Source: Acestrorhynchus altus
Lineage: Eukaryota > Chordata > Actinopteri > Characiformes > Acestrorhynchidae
Length of the DNA stretch: 64,000 bases
Reading direction: 5' to 3'
Assembly (NCBI GenBank): GCA_034509495.1
Contig: JAVGWO010000026.1
Location: 4,879,665 to 4,943,664, forward strand
Position numbers and translations under genes: made by a program. The notes under the pieces were generated by a model. It had not been told where the DNA came from and did not search any database. It was given only the letters and a program-made list of their open reading frames with translations. Shown here piece after piece: positions 50,873 to 62,800 of the stretch (position 1 is the stretch's first letter; every line of letters begins with the position of its first letter).

Positions 50873-53800
50873 GTAAGATTCTGCTCTGCCTATTGGATGG
50901 CACAGATATGTGGGCGAGGCTAAAAGAGCATGTAAGAAATGACCTGTCACCTGAAATGCAAATGCTGTGTCCAAGCTAGGACAGGTCTTTTCCAGTGCGG
51001 CGGAAATGGTTATATATTTTCAGTGCGAGATGAATGAACGTTTTCAATTGAATGTGACGGAACTGAACTGGTCCTATTGTGAAATGAAGGAGGACGATGA
51101 TAAGCTGTAGAAAATGAATCCCTCGCAACGAGGCTTTTATCTGCAACATTAACATTATCCGCTACTCTTCAGCCTGATAGGCGCCAGGGTAAGAATACTG
51201 CGAGCAAAAGATTATTAATCTGAAGAGGCCAAATGGGTTTTCATTAGAAATCTGTGCTTGCTCAACCCAATGACCTCATCACTTCTGCCTCCATTTCTCT
51301 AACCAAATTACCCCTATCTCCATCCACTCTGATTTCCCCATTACGCATAGTGAGGATGAGACTAGTGTGTGTGCGCCAGTTTGTGTGTATGTATTTTGCC
51401 TAGAACTTTGTTTCTGGGTGTCGGGTATACACTTATTGTATTACTCCACCTGCACTGATACACTAGCCCATTTGTACTCTGACTCTCTGTGATATTAAAT
51501 TGCATTAAATATCACATTGCAGATATAACAATGCCACTGTAGTGAAGTCAGAGGTCCGTCACAATCTCGTCTGGCACTTTATCCTGCAGGTGTGATCTGT
51601 CTTTTCAAATACTTGCTAAGAGTGAAGAGAGCCTGTGGGTTGAAAGTAGCCTAATTGCTGTCTAAAGCAGAATTGATGCATCAGAGTGCTTTTATACAAA
51701 AGCACCTTTACATTTTCTCCACCTTTCAAGTAAAAAGGTCATCTGCAGACACATACTCAAGGTGGTGGCCTCCCTCCTGTGGGTATTTACAGGGTATTAA
51801 ATCAGTTGATAGATAGTGAGAAAGATTTCTGCTCCCTGTCAATATATCCCTGATCAGGTCACGAAGTTTTACTGATGCATATTTTACATTGATATCATAT
51901 AAATGTTCTAGAGTTCTTTAAAGTGTGCATTTAACGCTTTGTCCTGATGCATATCTATCTGATGAATAAATGAATAAATAGCATGTGATGAGGACTGAAG
52001 ACTGCCTACACGTGCCCCTGTGTAATTATCCCTAATGTATTTATTAAGCCACAAGACCATTTGCATATTCATGTAGGGCACGGCCTCCTTTTTTTTAACA
52101 GGAAATGTCTCCTTCTGCCAGACCTTTGAGCCCAAGTTCAAAGCACTAACCCCCATCTGTCTGTCTCTCTCTATCTCTCCCTCTCTGTATCCATCTCTCA
52201 ATATCTCACTCTGACTTTCTCTTGCTGCTTGCTTCCCCCCGCCCATCTCCTCTATCGCTGTCTCACTGTTTATTTCTCTTTCACTGTCCCTCCAAACCAC
52301 TTTATCACTCGTTTTCCACATGTATCCCTCTCTTTTCATCCTCATATAATCTTTATATTCTCTCTCTGACTTTTGTGCTCTTTCTTCTCTTGCTCTCTGT
52401 CTCTCTCTCTCTCTCTCTCTTATTGTTTCTCTCTGCCTCTTTTTTGTTCTTTCCCTGCAATCCCTATCCTCGCCAATCCTCCTCTGTCTCTCTTGCTATC
52501 TCGCTCCTTTTCTCAATAGATTGAATGGAGTGTACCAGAGGATAAGAGGAAATCCTGCATGAGTAAAGGAAAGAATGAGGTGAGTGTGTGTGTGTGTGTG
52601 TTTGTGTGTGAGGAGTTTGTTTGTTTGTGTATGTATATGCACAGGCTGTGTTTGTAGGTACTCTCTCTATTGTCCCCTGAGGAGGCTGAAGAGGAAGCAA
52701 CCAAGCGCTCACTGAAGTGCTTTACTCTAGAGTGTATGAATAGTGAATGCATGTGTGTGCATGTGTCTACGATTCTACACCGTAATATGACACACAAAAT
52801 GCAAATTGTTTTATCACCACTGCATCATAAGTAGTCAATTTACCTGCTGTCTTTAATTATGAGAATATAATTAATGTGCTCCTTTGTTTCGACACTCACT
52901 CTACCTGTCTCCACCTCTTTTGTCCGTTAGTCTTCAGCATGACTCCCCCCTGCCCTCCGCACTAAGAAATTAGTGTGATCTCATCCTTCTCTCTCTCTCT
53001 CTCTCTCCCCCTCACGCTCTCTCTCTCTCTCTCCCCCTCTCGCGCTCTCTCTCTCTCGCGCTCTCTCTCTCTCTCTCTCTCGCTCTCTCTCTGTGGGAAA
53101 CTGCACATGGGGCCAGTATGTGTGTGAGAGAGTTAATTAGACCACTTAGTGCTGCCGTCTACCCACCATACCATTCCATGTTGGGGGTAGGGGGAGGGGC
53201 TGGGGTTGATTGACAGGAGGGGTGAGGCCCCAGTGGGTGATGATCAAAGGATATGATTAAGCAAACAAAAGACAAGGAGCTAGAAAAAGAAGGAGCGGGG
53301 GTTATGTCAGAGCTAGATTTGCTGTTCATTTGAACCACACATGCACGTACACACTTCATTCAAATCACATTGAAAACAGGTCCTCCTCCACCCTGATTGG
53401 CCCTTGATTGAAATAAGTTGAAAACACTCTAATTAACCAGAGCAGTTGTTCAGTTTCATGCCGTGCACTCGGTCAGGAAGAATATGAATTTGATATGAAC
53501 ACATATGTAGTTCATGAACACAATCTAAAAGGATGTGACAGTCTTTTTGTGCTGAGGTAGAATCAGCATTTTCCATACAAAGCTGCATTGCTGACAGATG
53601 TGCAAATGCACAAACACAAATGTACTATAGAGAAGTACTGCCATTAGAATAGGATTCTCCTGAGCAGATAAACATGCCTAACACCCAGCACTGAGCTATG
53701 GAGCAGTGTAACTGGGTTCTCTGGAATGATGGTGCTCCATCCAGTATAGACTTGAGTTTGTAGCTGTAGCTGGACAGTAGAGACTGTTACTCCAACAAAA

Positions 53801-56800
53801 GCAGGATAAAATGATAGTGTATTCAGACCTTAGAGAATATAGCTCATATCTTTATTTGAAGGGAACCTTCTTTAGGGAACCAATAGTGGTTCTTCTGTGA
53901 CTTTGCTCTGTTAAATTACCTTTATTTTTTTAAGATTGCGAAATAAAACTAACGGACAGATGCTGAAACACCTCCCCAGTTCCATTATAAATGTGTTTTG
54001 ACTCAGCTAGGGAAATTATTGTCCATGGTTTTTTCAGTATTCCTTTAAAGCGAACTGTAAAACAGTACCAGGCTAGCAAAAGAATAGAAGACGAATTGAA
54101 TAGAATAGAACTTTTTTGATCCCTTGGGAGGGTTCCTTCAGGGAAATTAAGGTTAAAAGCATACTATAATGAACAACATCCCCATATCTCAGTTTCGCTG
54201 CTTTGAGGTGAGGGCGTGTTTGGAAAGTGTCTGAAGTTTGTGCCTTTTTGCTTAGTTCTGGGAAGCACCTCTGCCTTTAGGGGTCACATGCTGGTTTCAC
54301 TGTGACACTTGGTGTAGTTTTTCATATGGTGTAATCTGACTTATGAGCTAAACTAGCTGCAGGGATCTCGTCATTTAGTGCTTGTAAACAGACATGATGT
54401 ATTGTGTGGGTGGAGCTTAACTGGTGGCAGAAAGTTGTGGTTGGCGTCAAGTGTATCTAAATGAGGATATGAATCCTCCGGATGCCTTTTCCGGTTATTT
54501 TAATAACCACGTCAGTTTCACAAATGCTGCACTTTTCTATAGGTATTTTATTTATCAGTATTTATCTGACAAAGTATTATTTAAAGTGTTTAATGTCCAC
54601 ATAGTATTCCAGATAACAACCTTTAAGACTTCTGTAAATGTTTCTTTAAACGTGTTAGTATTTGACACCTTACACTTAGATACAAAGTGTACATACATTT
54701 TAACATTTTTAAGATGTTAAAAATTTGAAAGATAAATATTCTTGAGGAAGATTAACCCTCCCTCTGAGAGAGACTTTAACACCATGATGAGAAGGCTGGA
54801 TGGACTTTCCACAAGGCTTTATTTCAACAAAACAGGAGCAAACCAAACATGGGCAGGCAGACTTGAGGCAAACCCTCGACAAAACAGGAAAGATCTTGCA
54901 CAACATGAAACGTGAATACAAAAGTCAACAGAGAACTGACAAGCACTGAAAACTATATTTAAACTGAGCTAAATGGTAAACAGCTGACAAAGGTGGCAGA
55001 CGGGCAGGGATACGAACAATGAACAGCTGGACACACCACAGAGTAGGCGGGGATAAAGGCATGGCTGTGGATCACACAGACTAGCACAGGTAAACAAACC
55101 GAGGCAGTCGTGTGGACCACAAAATGACATACAAACATAAACAGAGAGGCAAAGGGGGGCAAAGGGTCATCACTGACACCCAGGTTAAATCACTTCATTT
55201 CTCTTAAGAATGATGCCTGGTCTCAACAGGCCTTAAGTGATGTACGGTCACTTAATTGTGAACAGCTAATTGAGTGTGTGTGCCCTTTATAGATGTGTGA
55301 AGGTGTGTGTGTGTGTGTGTGTGTGTGTGCTGATTGCGACAGAAGGGAAATGGAGGTTGAATTCCTTCGTACTGTTGTGCAATAATTCTAATTCAGTTTA
55401 TATTTTAACATTGGCATGTATTGAAAAATGTTCATGCAGTATTTGTCCCAGCTTTTTTGTTTTTCTGTCAATCACTGTTTGACTTCTACTATGTTTATAC
55501 AGTTTGACACACTGGTACATCTTCCTCCTGGTTTTCATTCACTCACCATGTCTGCCCTCTTTAGGCTGAATGCAATAACTACATCCGTGTGCTGGAGTTA
55601 ATGGATGATGGACGCATCTATGTCTGTGGGACATATGCCTTCGACCCCCAGTGTGCCTTTCTGGTAAGTGTGTGTATATGAGATGACGTGCCCAAGACTA
55701 AACTGGCGTGGCACGCTTACATGTCCATTCACACTTCATGTGGCACACAGGTCACACTGAGTGACAGGTTAACATACATACACAAGGGCACAGGCGGACA
55801 CAGACACATTGATATGACAGTAAAGCAAAGGGAACATGAGAACATGCAGTCTAGAGCGTGTAGATGTGAAGAATAGTGACATATGAACATGCTGCGGATG
55901 AGCGATCCTGTTGGCCCACAAGCTGGAAAATATAATGGGTCCACAGACATCCACGAGCAAAGATGCAGAAATAAACGAATGCGCTCTGAAATGATCATTT
56001 CTGTCAGTCTACTCAACAGCAAGCATTCACACAGTGTAAAGGCCAGCTGGTACACTCATACAGTGTAAAGGGTTTTGATATGACCGCAGTATAAAACATT
56101 TGTAGTATATATTGAGTTCCAAGTACAGTACTTATGGTGTCGATATTTGGGTTCACTAAGCTACCGCTGTTGGACCCTTGACCAAGGAGCTTGCCTGGAC
56201 AGCCAAGGTCTTGTGGTTAGCAAACCAGTCTTGTTACTGAAAGGACATGACTGTGCCCTTAAGTGCCCTTAAGCATTTGTGTATTCATTAATGCAAGGTT
56301 AGGGAATCCTGGAATCCTGCACAATTAATCAGTTTCCCTGCTCCAACAGGGAATCTGACACTCCAGGATCGGAATTGGCTGTGGGTTATCGGGAATTGCA
56401 TGGATGGGTTAAATGTGGAGAGCAGCAAAATAGGTTTATATTTACATCTTCATTTACATTTACTTAATTTCTGTTCTCCATGTAGCATGACTGACCCTGT
56501 GCTTTGACCCCCATGTTTTTAATTTTATTCCAATCCCCTTCCCCCTATTTGGAAGTGCCAATTGTCCAGCCATGTTTATCATACACAGTGCTCCCAACAC
56601 TAGGAGGGTGAAGATAAACACATGCCTCCTCCGATACACGAGAAGCCAGCTACTGCCTCTTTTTGAACTGGTGGCCAGCCAGTGCACTCAGAGGAAAGTG
56701 CTGACTTCCCAGCACTGCCTGCATCACACTGTGTGTGATGTGGGCAGAGAGCACCATCCACCCACCCATAGAGAGCATGACCAGTTTTCCTCTCTCAGAT

Positions 56801-59800
56801 TCCGGTTGCCGATGGCAAGTAGCATGACTCAAACCTGCGATCCTTGGATCATAGTGCTAAGCTCATTAGAACGCTGAGCCACTCCGAGCCCATGACTCCA
56901 TCTTTTTAAGCTGGAATATATGAAGTGAAGAATTTCATTGTACTGTACAAGTGTACGATTATTTTTTCTGTTTTTTCCTCTAATTTAGAACATAGACACA
57001 TTCTCTCTGGAAACATTAGAAGACAACAGTGTGAGGACAGAGAGTGGGAAGGGAAAATGTCCCTTTGACCCCAGCCAACACTATACTGCAGTCATGGCAG
57101 GTATGACACCAGCGTATATGTGCTTTAATTAAGGTTGTAATGATGCTTACTTTGAAATCTAATGACATAATGTTCTAACTAACATTCACAAACAACCTGC
57201 ACCAGTCAGCTCCACATTTTAGCATTTTCCGATCATGAGCTGTACGTGTCCCAGTTCCAATGTCATTAATTATAAATACCGTAAAATAACTTTAATATAG
57301 TCATCATTAAAGCTTTGTGGACTGTGTTATAGCTATTATAGCTATTCAGCTATTAATTTTTAAACCTACTGTTTTGTATCTGCTGTAATTGATTTGTTAA
57401 CTGCTATGAAAGTAATGGCCTCAAATGTAAGTTTCATATTCATCAGTCAAGATGAAAACACATCAGTGTTCATATTATTACACCCCTTCTATCATGTTGA
57501 CTCTGTGTGTTTGTATTTCTGTGTCTCTCTCAGATGGCATCCTGTACACTGCTACCACCAGTAACTTCCTGGGCACGGTCTCTGACATCTCCAGGTCAAC
57601 AGGACCTGAGCAGGAGCGCATCCGGACTGAGCAATCCATCAACTGGCTCAGCGGTGAGTCCACACACTCATGCAACACATCACATACACATACATACATG
57701 CATACATACACAGACTGAACAGCTGTACATGTTCACCATCAGCTTATACTCTTTCTCTCACTTCACCTGTCTCATCATATGTTTGTTCCACTTCATTGTT
57801 TTGAAGTGTGTCTACTTTCTCAACATTTGCAAACTGAGCATTTTCCCAGTATTTTGATCTTTTATCTGCTGAACTTGCATTTTTTCCCTGAATGACCTTT
57901 ATTATGTTTGCTATTTATGGATGCACTGGTATTATTCCTTGTCATGACTTTAATTCTGAAATTTGAATGCTGTGTGGGGACAAAAAGAGAAACAGCCCCT
58001 CACTTCTCATTTTCATTTATAACGTGGGTCATTGACATGATTAGCCCCACCCCCTCTTGCTGATCAATCAGAGTCTGCATACAGGTTGAGCATGAACACT
58101 TAGACAGAATGGAATTTTATGGAATTTTAGCTGTTTTCAGAGCTAGATTACTCACTGACACTTCATCACACGATTAGGAGATTTGTTAATAGTTATATAG
58201 GGTAAGGTTTGTAGTTTCTGATATGTGCACTGTCTGTAGGTTGCTCTGAACCTGAGATATGAAGTTTAGGGCGGCATGTAATTGTCTGTGAAATGTAGAT
58301 TTGGTTGTAAGAGTTAATGTATATGTTAGTGTTTGGAATGCATTTTGAAATAAAATGTACATTTAAAAAAATGGTATTCCTTTGTACTGTGTGAGAACTG
58401 TAGAGAAATGTTATGGCTGTATCTGAACTCTCGTTCTTGCTGTTATATCTGACCATAGATCCAGAGTTTGTCAGCTCTGCCTTCGTTCAAGAGGATGAGA
58501 ACAACAACCCAACAGGAGAGGATGATCAGATCTATTTTTTCTTTAATGAAATGGCTAAAGAATATGACTTCTACTCCAAGGTCAAAGTGCCCAGGGTGGC
58601 CCGAGTGTGTAAGGTAAGAACCAGAAACCTGCTACATTTATTTTATTTTCATTTATTTTATTTTATTTATTTATTTTTACTGCCTTTTATTACATTAAAG
58701 CAGTGTTTCTCAACCCTGCGTCTGAATGTAGTTTTTAATATTCTTATATTTCTTTTCCCTCTTTCACTCTCAGTCTGATATCGGGGGAATGAAGACCTTG
58801 CAAAGGCGCTGGACAACATTTCTGAAAGCTCAGCTAGTGTGTGAGGACCGAGCAAATGATCAACGTTTTAATGTTCTGACTGACGTCTTCACCAAACAGC
58901 ACCAGCCAGGAGACCCCAGGAGCACACACTTCTATGGCATTTTTACCTCACAGTGGTGAGTGAAAATCCCATTCCGTCTTGATCTTCTTGAACCCTTTTT
59001 TTCTTCAGTGTGACATCCTGTTTTTAGATTTGGTATAATTATGTGTGTGTGTGTGTGTGTAGGGAGAGGGAGGAGATGTCTGCTGTGTGTGTTTACAGTC
59101 TGGACGAGATCTCTAAAGTAATGGAGGGTCCTTTTAAAGACCTGCGGAGGAGCTGTGACAGCTGGATGAATCCAGATCCAGTTCCCATGCCTAGACCAGG
59201 CCAGGTACATAACTATACTTATATTGTAATGTGCTGCACAACACTTTACAATACTGTATGTATCCAGAAACAGAGTTCTTAGCTCAATATATAGTACAAC
59301 ACTGTGACAAAATATAGATCATCCCAAAAAACCTGTCACAAAAAAATAGCAGCAGGTATTATGTGGTTAGTGGTTGATACTCAGCACTGTAGTGACACTG
59401 ATATGGTGGTGGTGCATTAGTGTGTGTTGCGCTGGTTGTGCTGGTCTGACGGGATCAAACACAGCTGGAGGGCCCCGAGTGGCGTAGAAGCTAAGAAGCT
59501 ACCACTATGATCCTGGGGCCGCTGGTTTGAATCCAGGTTAATGCTGCTCACCATCAGCAGCCGGGTGAGGAGGGAGAGATATTGGCTTGCTCTCCCTCCG
59601 GGGGTGGGTAGATGGAGCTCTTCCCACATCTCACAAGTGCGCTGCTGGTTGACGCTGGCCTCTGCCGTCTATTGTGTCAGATCTGGGGATCCGGTGTTCA
59701 CCTCCAAGCAACGATACAAATTCAAAAAGGCTATCGTCACATGACTCTGAGGAAGCTAGCGTCAAGAGCAGGGCATGTAATGTGGGAGGCTACTTGGGGG

Positions 59801-62800
59801 GGGGTGTCTAAATTATTAGGGGTGGAAAATTGGAAACATGGCAAAAATTAATTAAAAAAAAGCACTGCTGCTGGAAAACCTGTATACACTCACTGTCCAC
59901 TCTATTAGACACTGCTACCGAGTTGGTCCACCTTGTAGATGCACAGTTTGTGTTAGCTGTCTTCTAGTCCTTCATCAGTGCTCACAGGATGCAACTCACA
60001 TGACACTGTTGGTTGGATATTTCTGGTTGGTGGACTGTTCAGTCCAGTAGTGACACAGTAGTTTAAATACTCCAGCAGCACGGCTGTATCTGATGTACTC
60101 TTACCAGTGAAACACTGGTGCACACTAACACGCTAATACCATGAAGATCAGGGTGAAAGTATGCAGAGAAACTAGTGCACTAAAGTGAACTACGGTAGAT
60201 TAAATGGAGTGAATTTAGGAACAAGGAGGTGGCCATAATGGTATGGTTGATGAGTGTATACACACCTCACAGCTTCAGAGTCAGATCCATTCATTACTTT
60301 ACATCATACATTAGTGATGCTGCCTCACGCTAAAAGCCAAGATAATTGTGTTCTCTGGTGCATTTTTGTTTTAAAACGTAATCTTCTCATTCTCTTACTT
60401 TCTCACTCTTGGGTCACAGTGTCTCAATAATGCTTTGAAAGCAGAGGGCTTTGAATCATCTATGAAGCTGCCTGATAAAGTGCTGACATTCATGCGAGAC
60501 CACCCTCTTATGGAGAACAGTGTCGTGTCAGTGCCCCTGCTGATCAGGAGTGGAGTTACATACACCAAGATTGCCGTGACCCTGACAACTGTGTCCGATG
60601 GCAACACTAGACAAAATGCAACTGTACTACATCTGGGAACAGGTGAGAGAAATGATGGGGAAAAAATAAGAAAGCAGGATATGTATATACTGTATTTAAA
60701 AACGTCCGTCCGTCCATCTTCCTTCCGCTTATCGTGGGGGCAGCAGTCTAAGCATGGATGCCCAGAACTCCCTCTCCCCCAACACCTCAGCCAGCTCCCC
60801 GGGAGGGACCCCGCGGCGTTCCCAGGCCAGCCAAGAGACATAGTCTCTCCGGTGAGTCCTGGGTCTACCCTACGGTCTCCTCCCGGTGGGGTGTGCCTGG
60901 AACACCTCCCCGGGGAGACGTGCAGGGGCATCCGAAAAAGGTGCCCGAGCCACCTCAACTGGTTCCTCTCGATGTAGAGGAGCAGCGGCTCCACTCCGAG
61001 CTCCTCCCGGGTGACCGCGGATCTCACCCTATCTCTAAGGGAGCGCCCGGCCACCCTACGGAGGAAACTCATTTCGGCAACTTGTATCCGCGATCTTGTC
61101 CTTGTACTTGAACTCCTGCACTTGGGGCAGGACAGCTCCACCGATCTGGAGAGGGCAAGCCACCCTCTTCTGGTCGAGAACCATGGCCTCAGATTTGGAG
61201 GTGCTGATTTGCATCCCAGCCGCTTCACACTCTGCTACGAACCGCTCCAGTGCCTGCTGAAGGTCCTGGCTCAAAGAAGCCAACAGGACAACATCATCTG
61301 CAAAAAGCAGAGATGATATCCTGTGGTTCCCAAACCGGACTCCCTCCAGTCTCTGGCTGTGCCTACAAATTCTGTCCATAAAGATTATGAACAGAACCAG
61401 TGACGAAGGGCAGCCCTGCCGGAGTCCAACATGCACCGGGAACAGGCCCGATTTACTGCCTGCAATGCGAACCAAGCTCCTGCTCTTGTCATACAAAGAC
61501 CTGACAGCCCTTAACAGAGGGCCCCGGACCACGTATTCCTGCAGCACCTCCTACAGAATTCCCTGAGCGACATGGTCGAATGCCTTCTCCAAATCCACAA
61601 AACACATGTGGACTGGTTGGGCAAACTCCCGTGAACCCTCGAGCACCCTCTGGAGGATGTAGGCCTGGTCCAGTGTTCCTCGGCCAGGTCGAAAACCACA
61701 TTGTTCCTCCTGAATCCAAGGTTCGACTAACGGCCGAAATTCGTCTCTCCGGTCCCCTGGCATAGACTTTCCCAGGGAGGCTGAGAAGTGTGATCCCCCT
61801 ATAGTTGGAACACAGTCTCTGGTCCCCCTTTTTAAACAGGGGAACCACCACCTCGGTCGGCCACTCCAGGGGCACTGTCCCCGCCCGCCACGCAAGGCGT
61901 GTCTACCAAGACAGCCCAACAGCGTCTAGAGACTTGAGATACTCCAGGCGGATCTCATCCACCCCCGGGACCCCACCACTGAGGATGTATTTAAAACCAG
62001 TGTACATATTTCTACCCCCTGTCTTATTCATTTATTTCTCACTCCTTTGTCTTTTATTTAAATTCTTTATGTGTATTTGTATGCAGATCGTGGAGAGCTT
62101 CACAGAGTTGCATTAGTGGGTCCAAATGCAACACTTCTGCAAGAACTGCCTGTGTTTCCAGCCACAGAATCTGTCAACAACATCCTGCTACACAAAGTAA
62201 ACAGACATACATATACACACATACAACAATCAGCATGGTTTATTAAAATATAACACACACATACACATGCATTACAAACTCCTCTGTCCTTGCTTCTCTC
62301 AGGGGGAGGCGATAGTAGGTTCCCCTCGCTCTGTGGCAAGGTTACCTGCAGAAGGCTGTTCCCTCTTCATCACCTGTGCAGAGTGTGCACGTGCACGGAC
62401 ACTTGGTTGTGTGTGGAGACAAAAAGAGCGTGTCTGCGACCTGGCTGTAACAGAGTGAGTCACTCCTACAAACATAAACAGTCCCTTCATAACACTTCTC
62501 TCTTCATCTCGTAACATCGTTACATTTGTGTTCCAGATCTGGGGTGAAGCCTGGAGATAGTCAGTGTGGAAGTAGAGAGGGTATGTTTAATTAGTGTTTC
62601 TGTTTACTGATCTGATTCTGGATCATCCAGATTTACATATCCTTGTTTGATTTCACAAATGTTGCATTTGGATTTGAGGTGCTTAAAGGATACATGTGAG
62701 AAAACTGCTTTGACTTTGCATTTTATGTTGAATCTTTATGCGTAGGAGATACAGTACTCCTCATTTAGGACCACCTCACAGCTTCATTGTCAGATTCATT

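Larger units (their letters stand above)
52580..55564 (+). other. Semaphorin intron after exon 2, repeat-rich
   Basis: About 3 kb holding a GT tract at the donor, the duplicated CT-tailed segment, an inverted MITE, the GAATAGAA block and a candidate LTR, each listed separately. A (GT)n at 55302-55328 precedes unique sequence and the acceptor. Confidence 0.85.

Noticed and set aside
51908..52345. Minus-strand open frame of 145 codons, Arg/Glu-rich
   Set aside because: Antisense of the CT-rich intron sequence before exon 2.
60435..61111. Plus-strand open frames across intron 9
   Set aside because: Read-through of exon 9 into the antisense of the LINE; the donor GTGAGA at 60643 ends the exon.
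60395..61228. Long minus-strand open frame of 277 codons
   Set aside because: The first part is the C-terminal end of a LINE protein; the rest is the antisense of semaphorin exon 9. Not a host gene.
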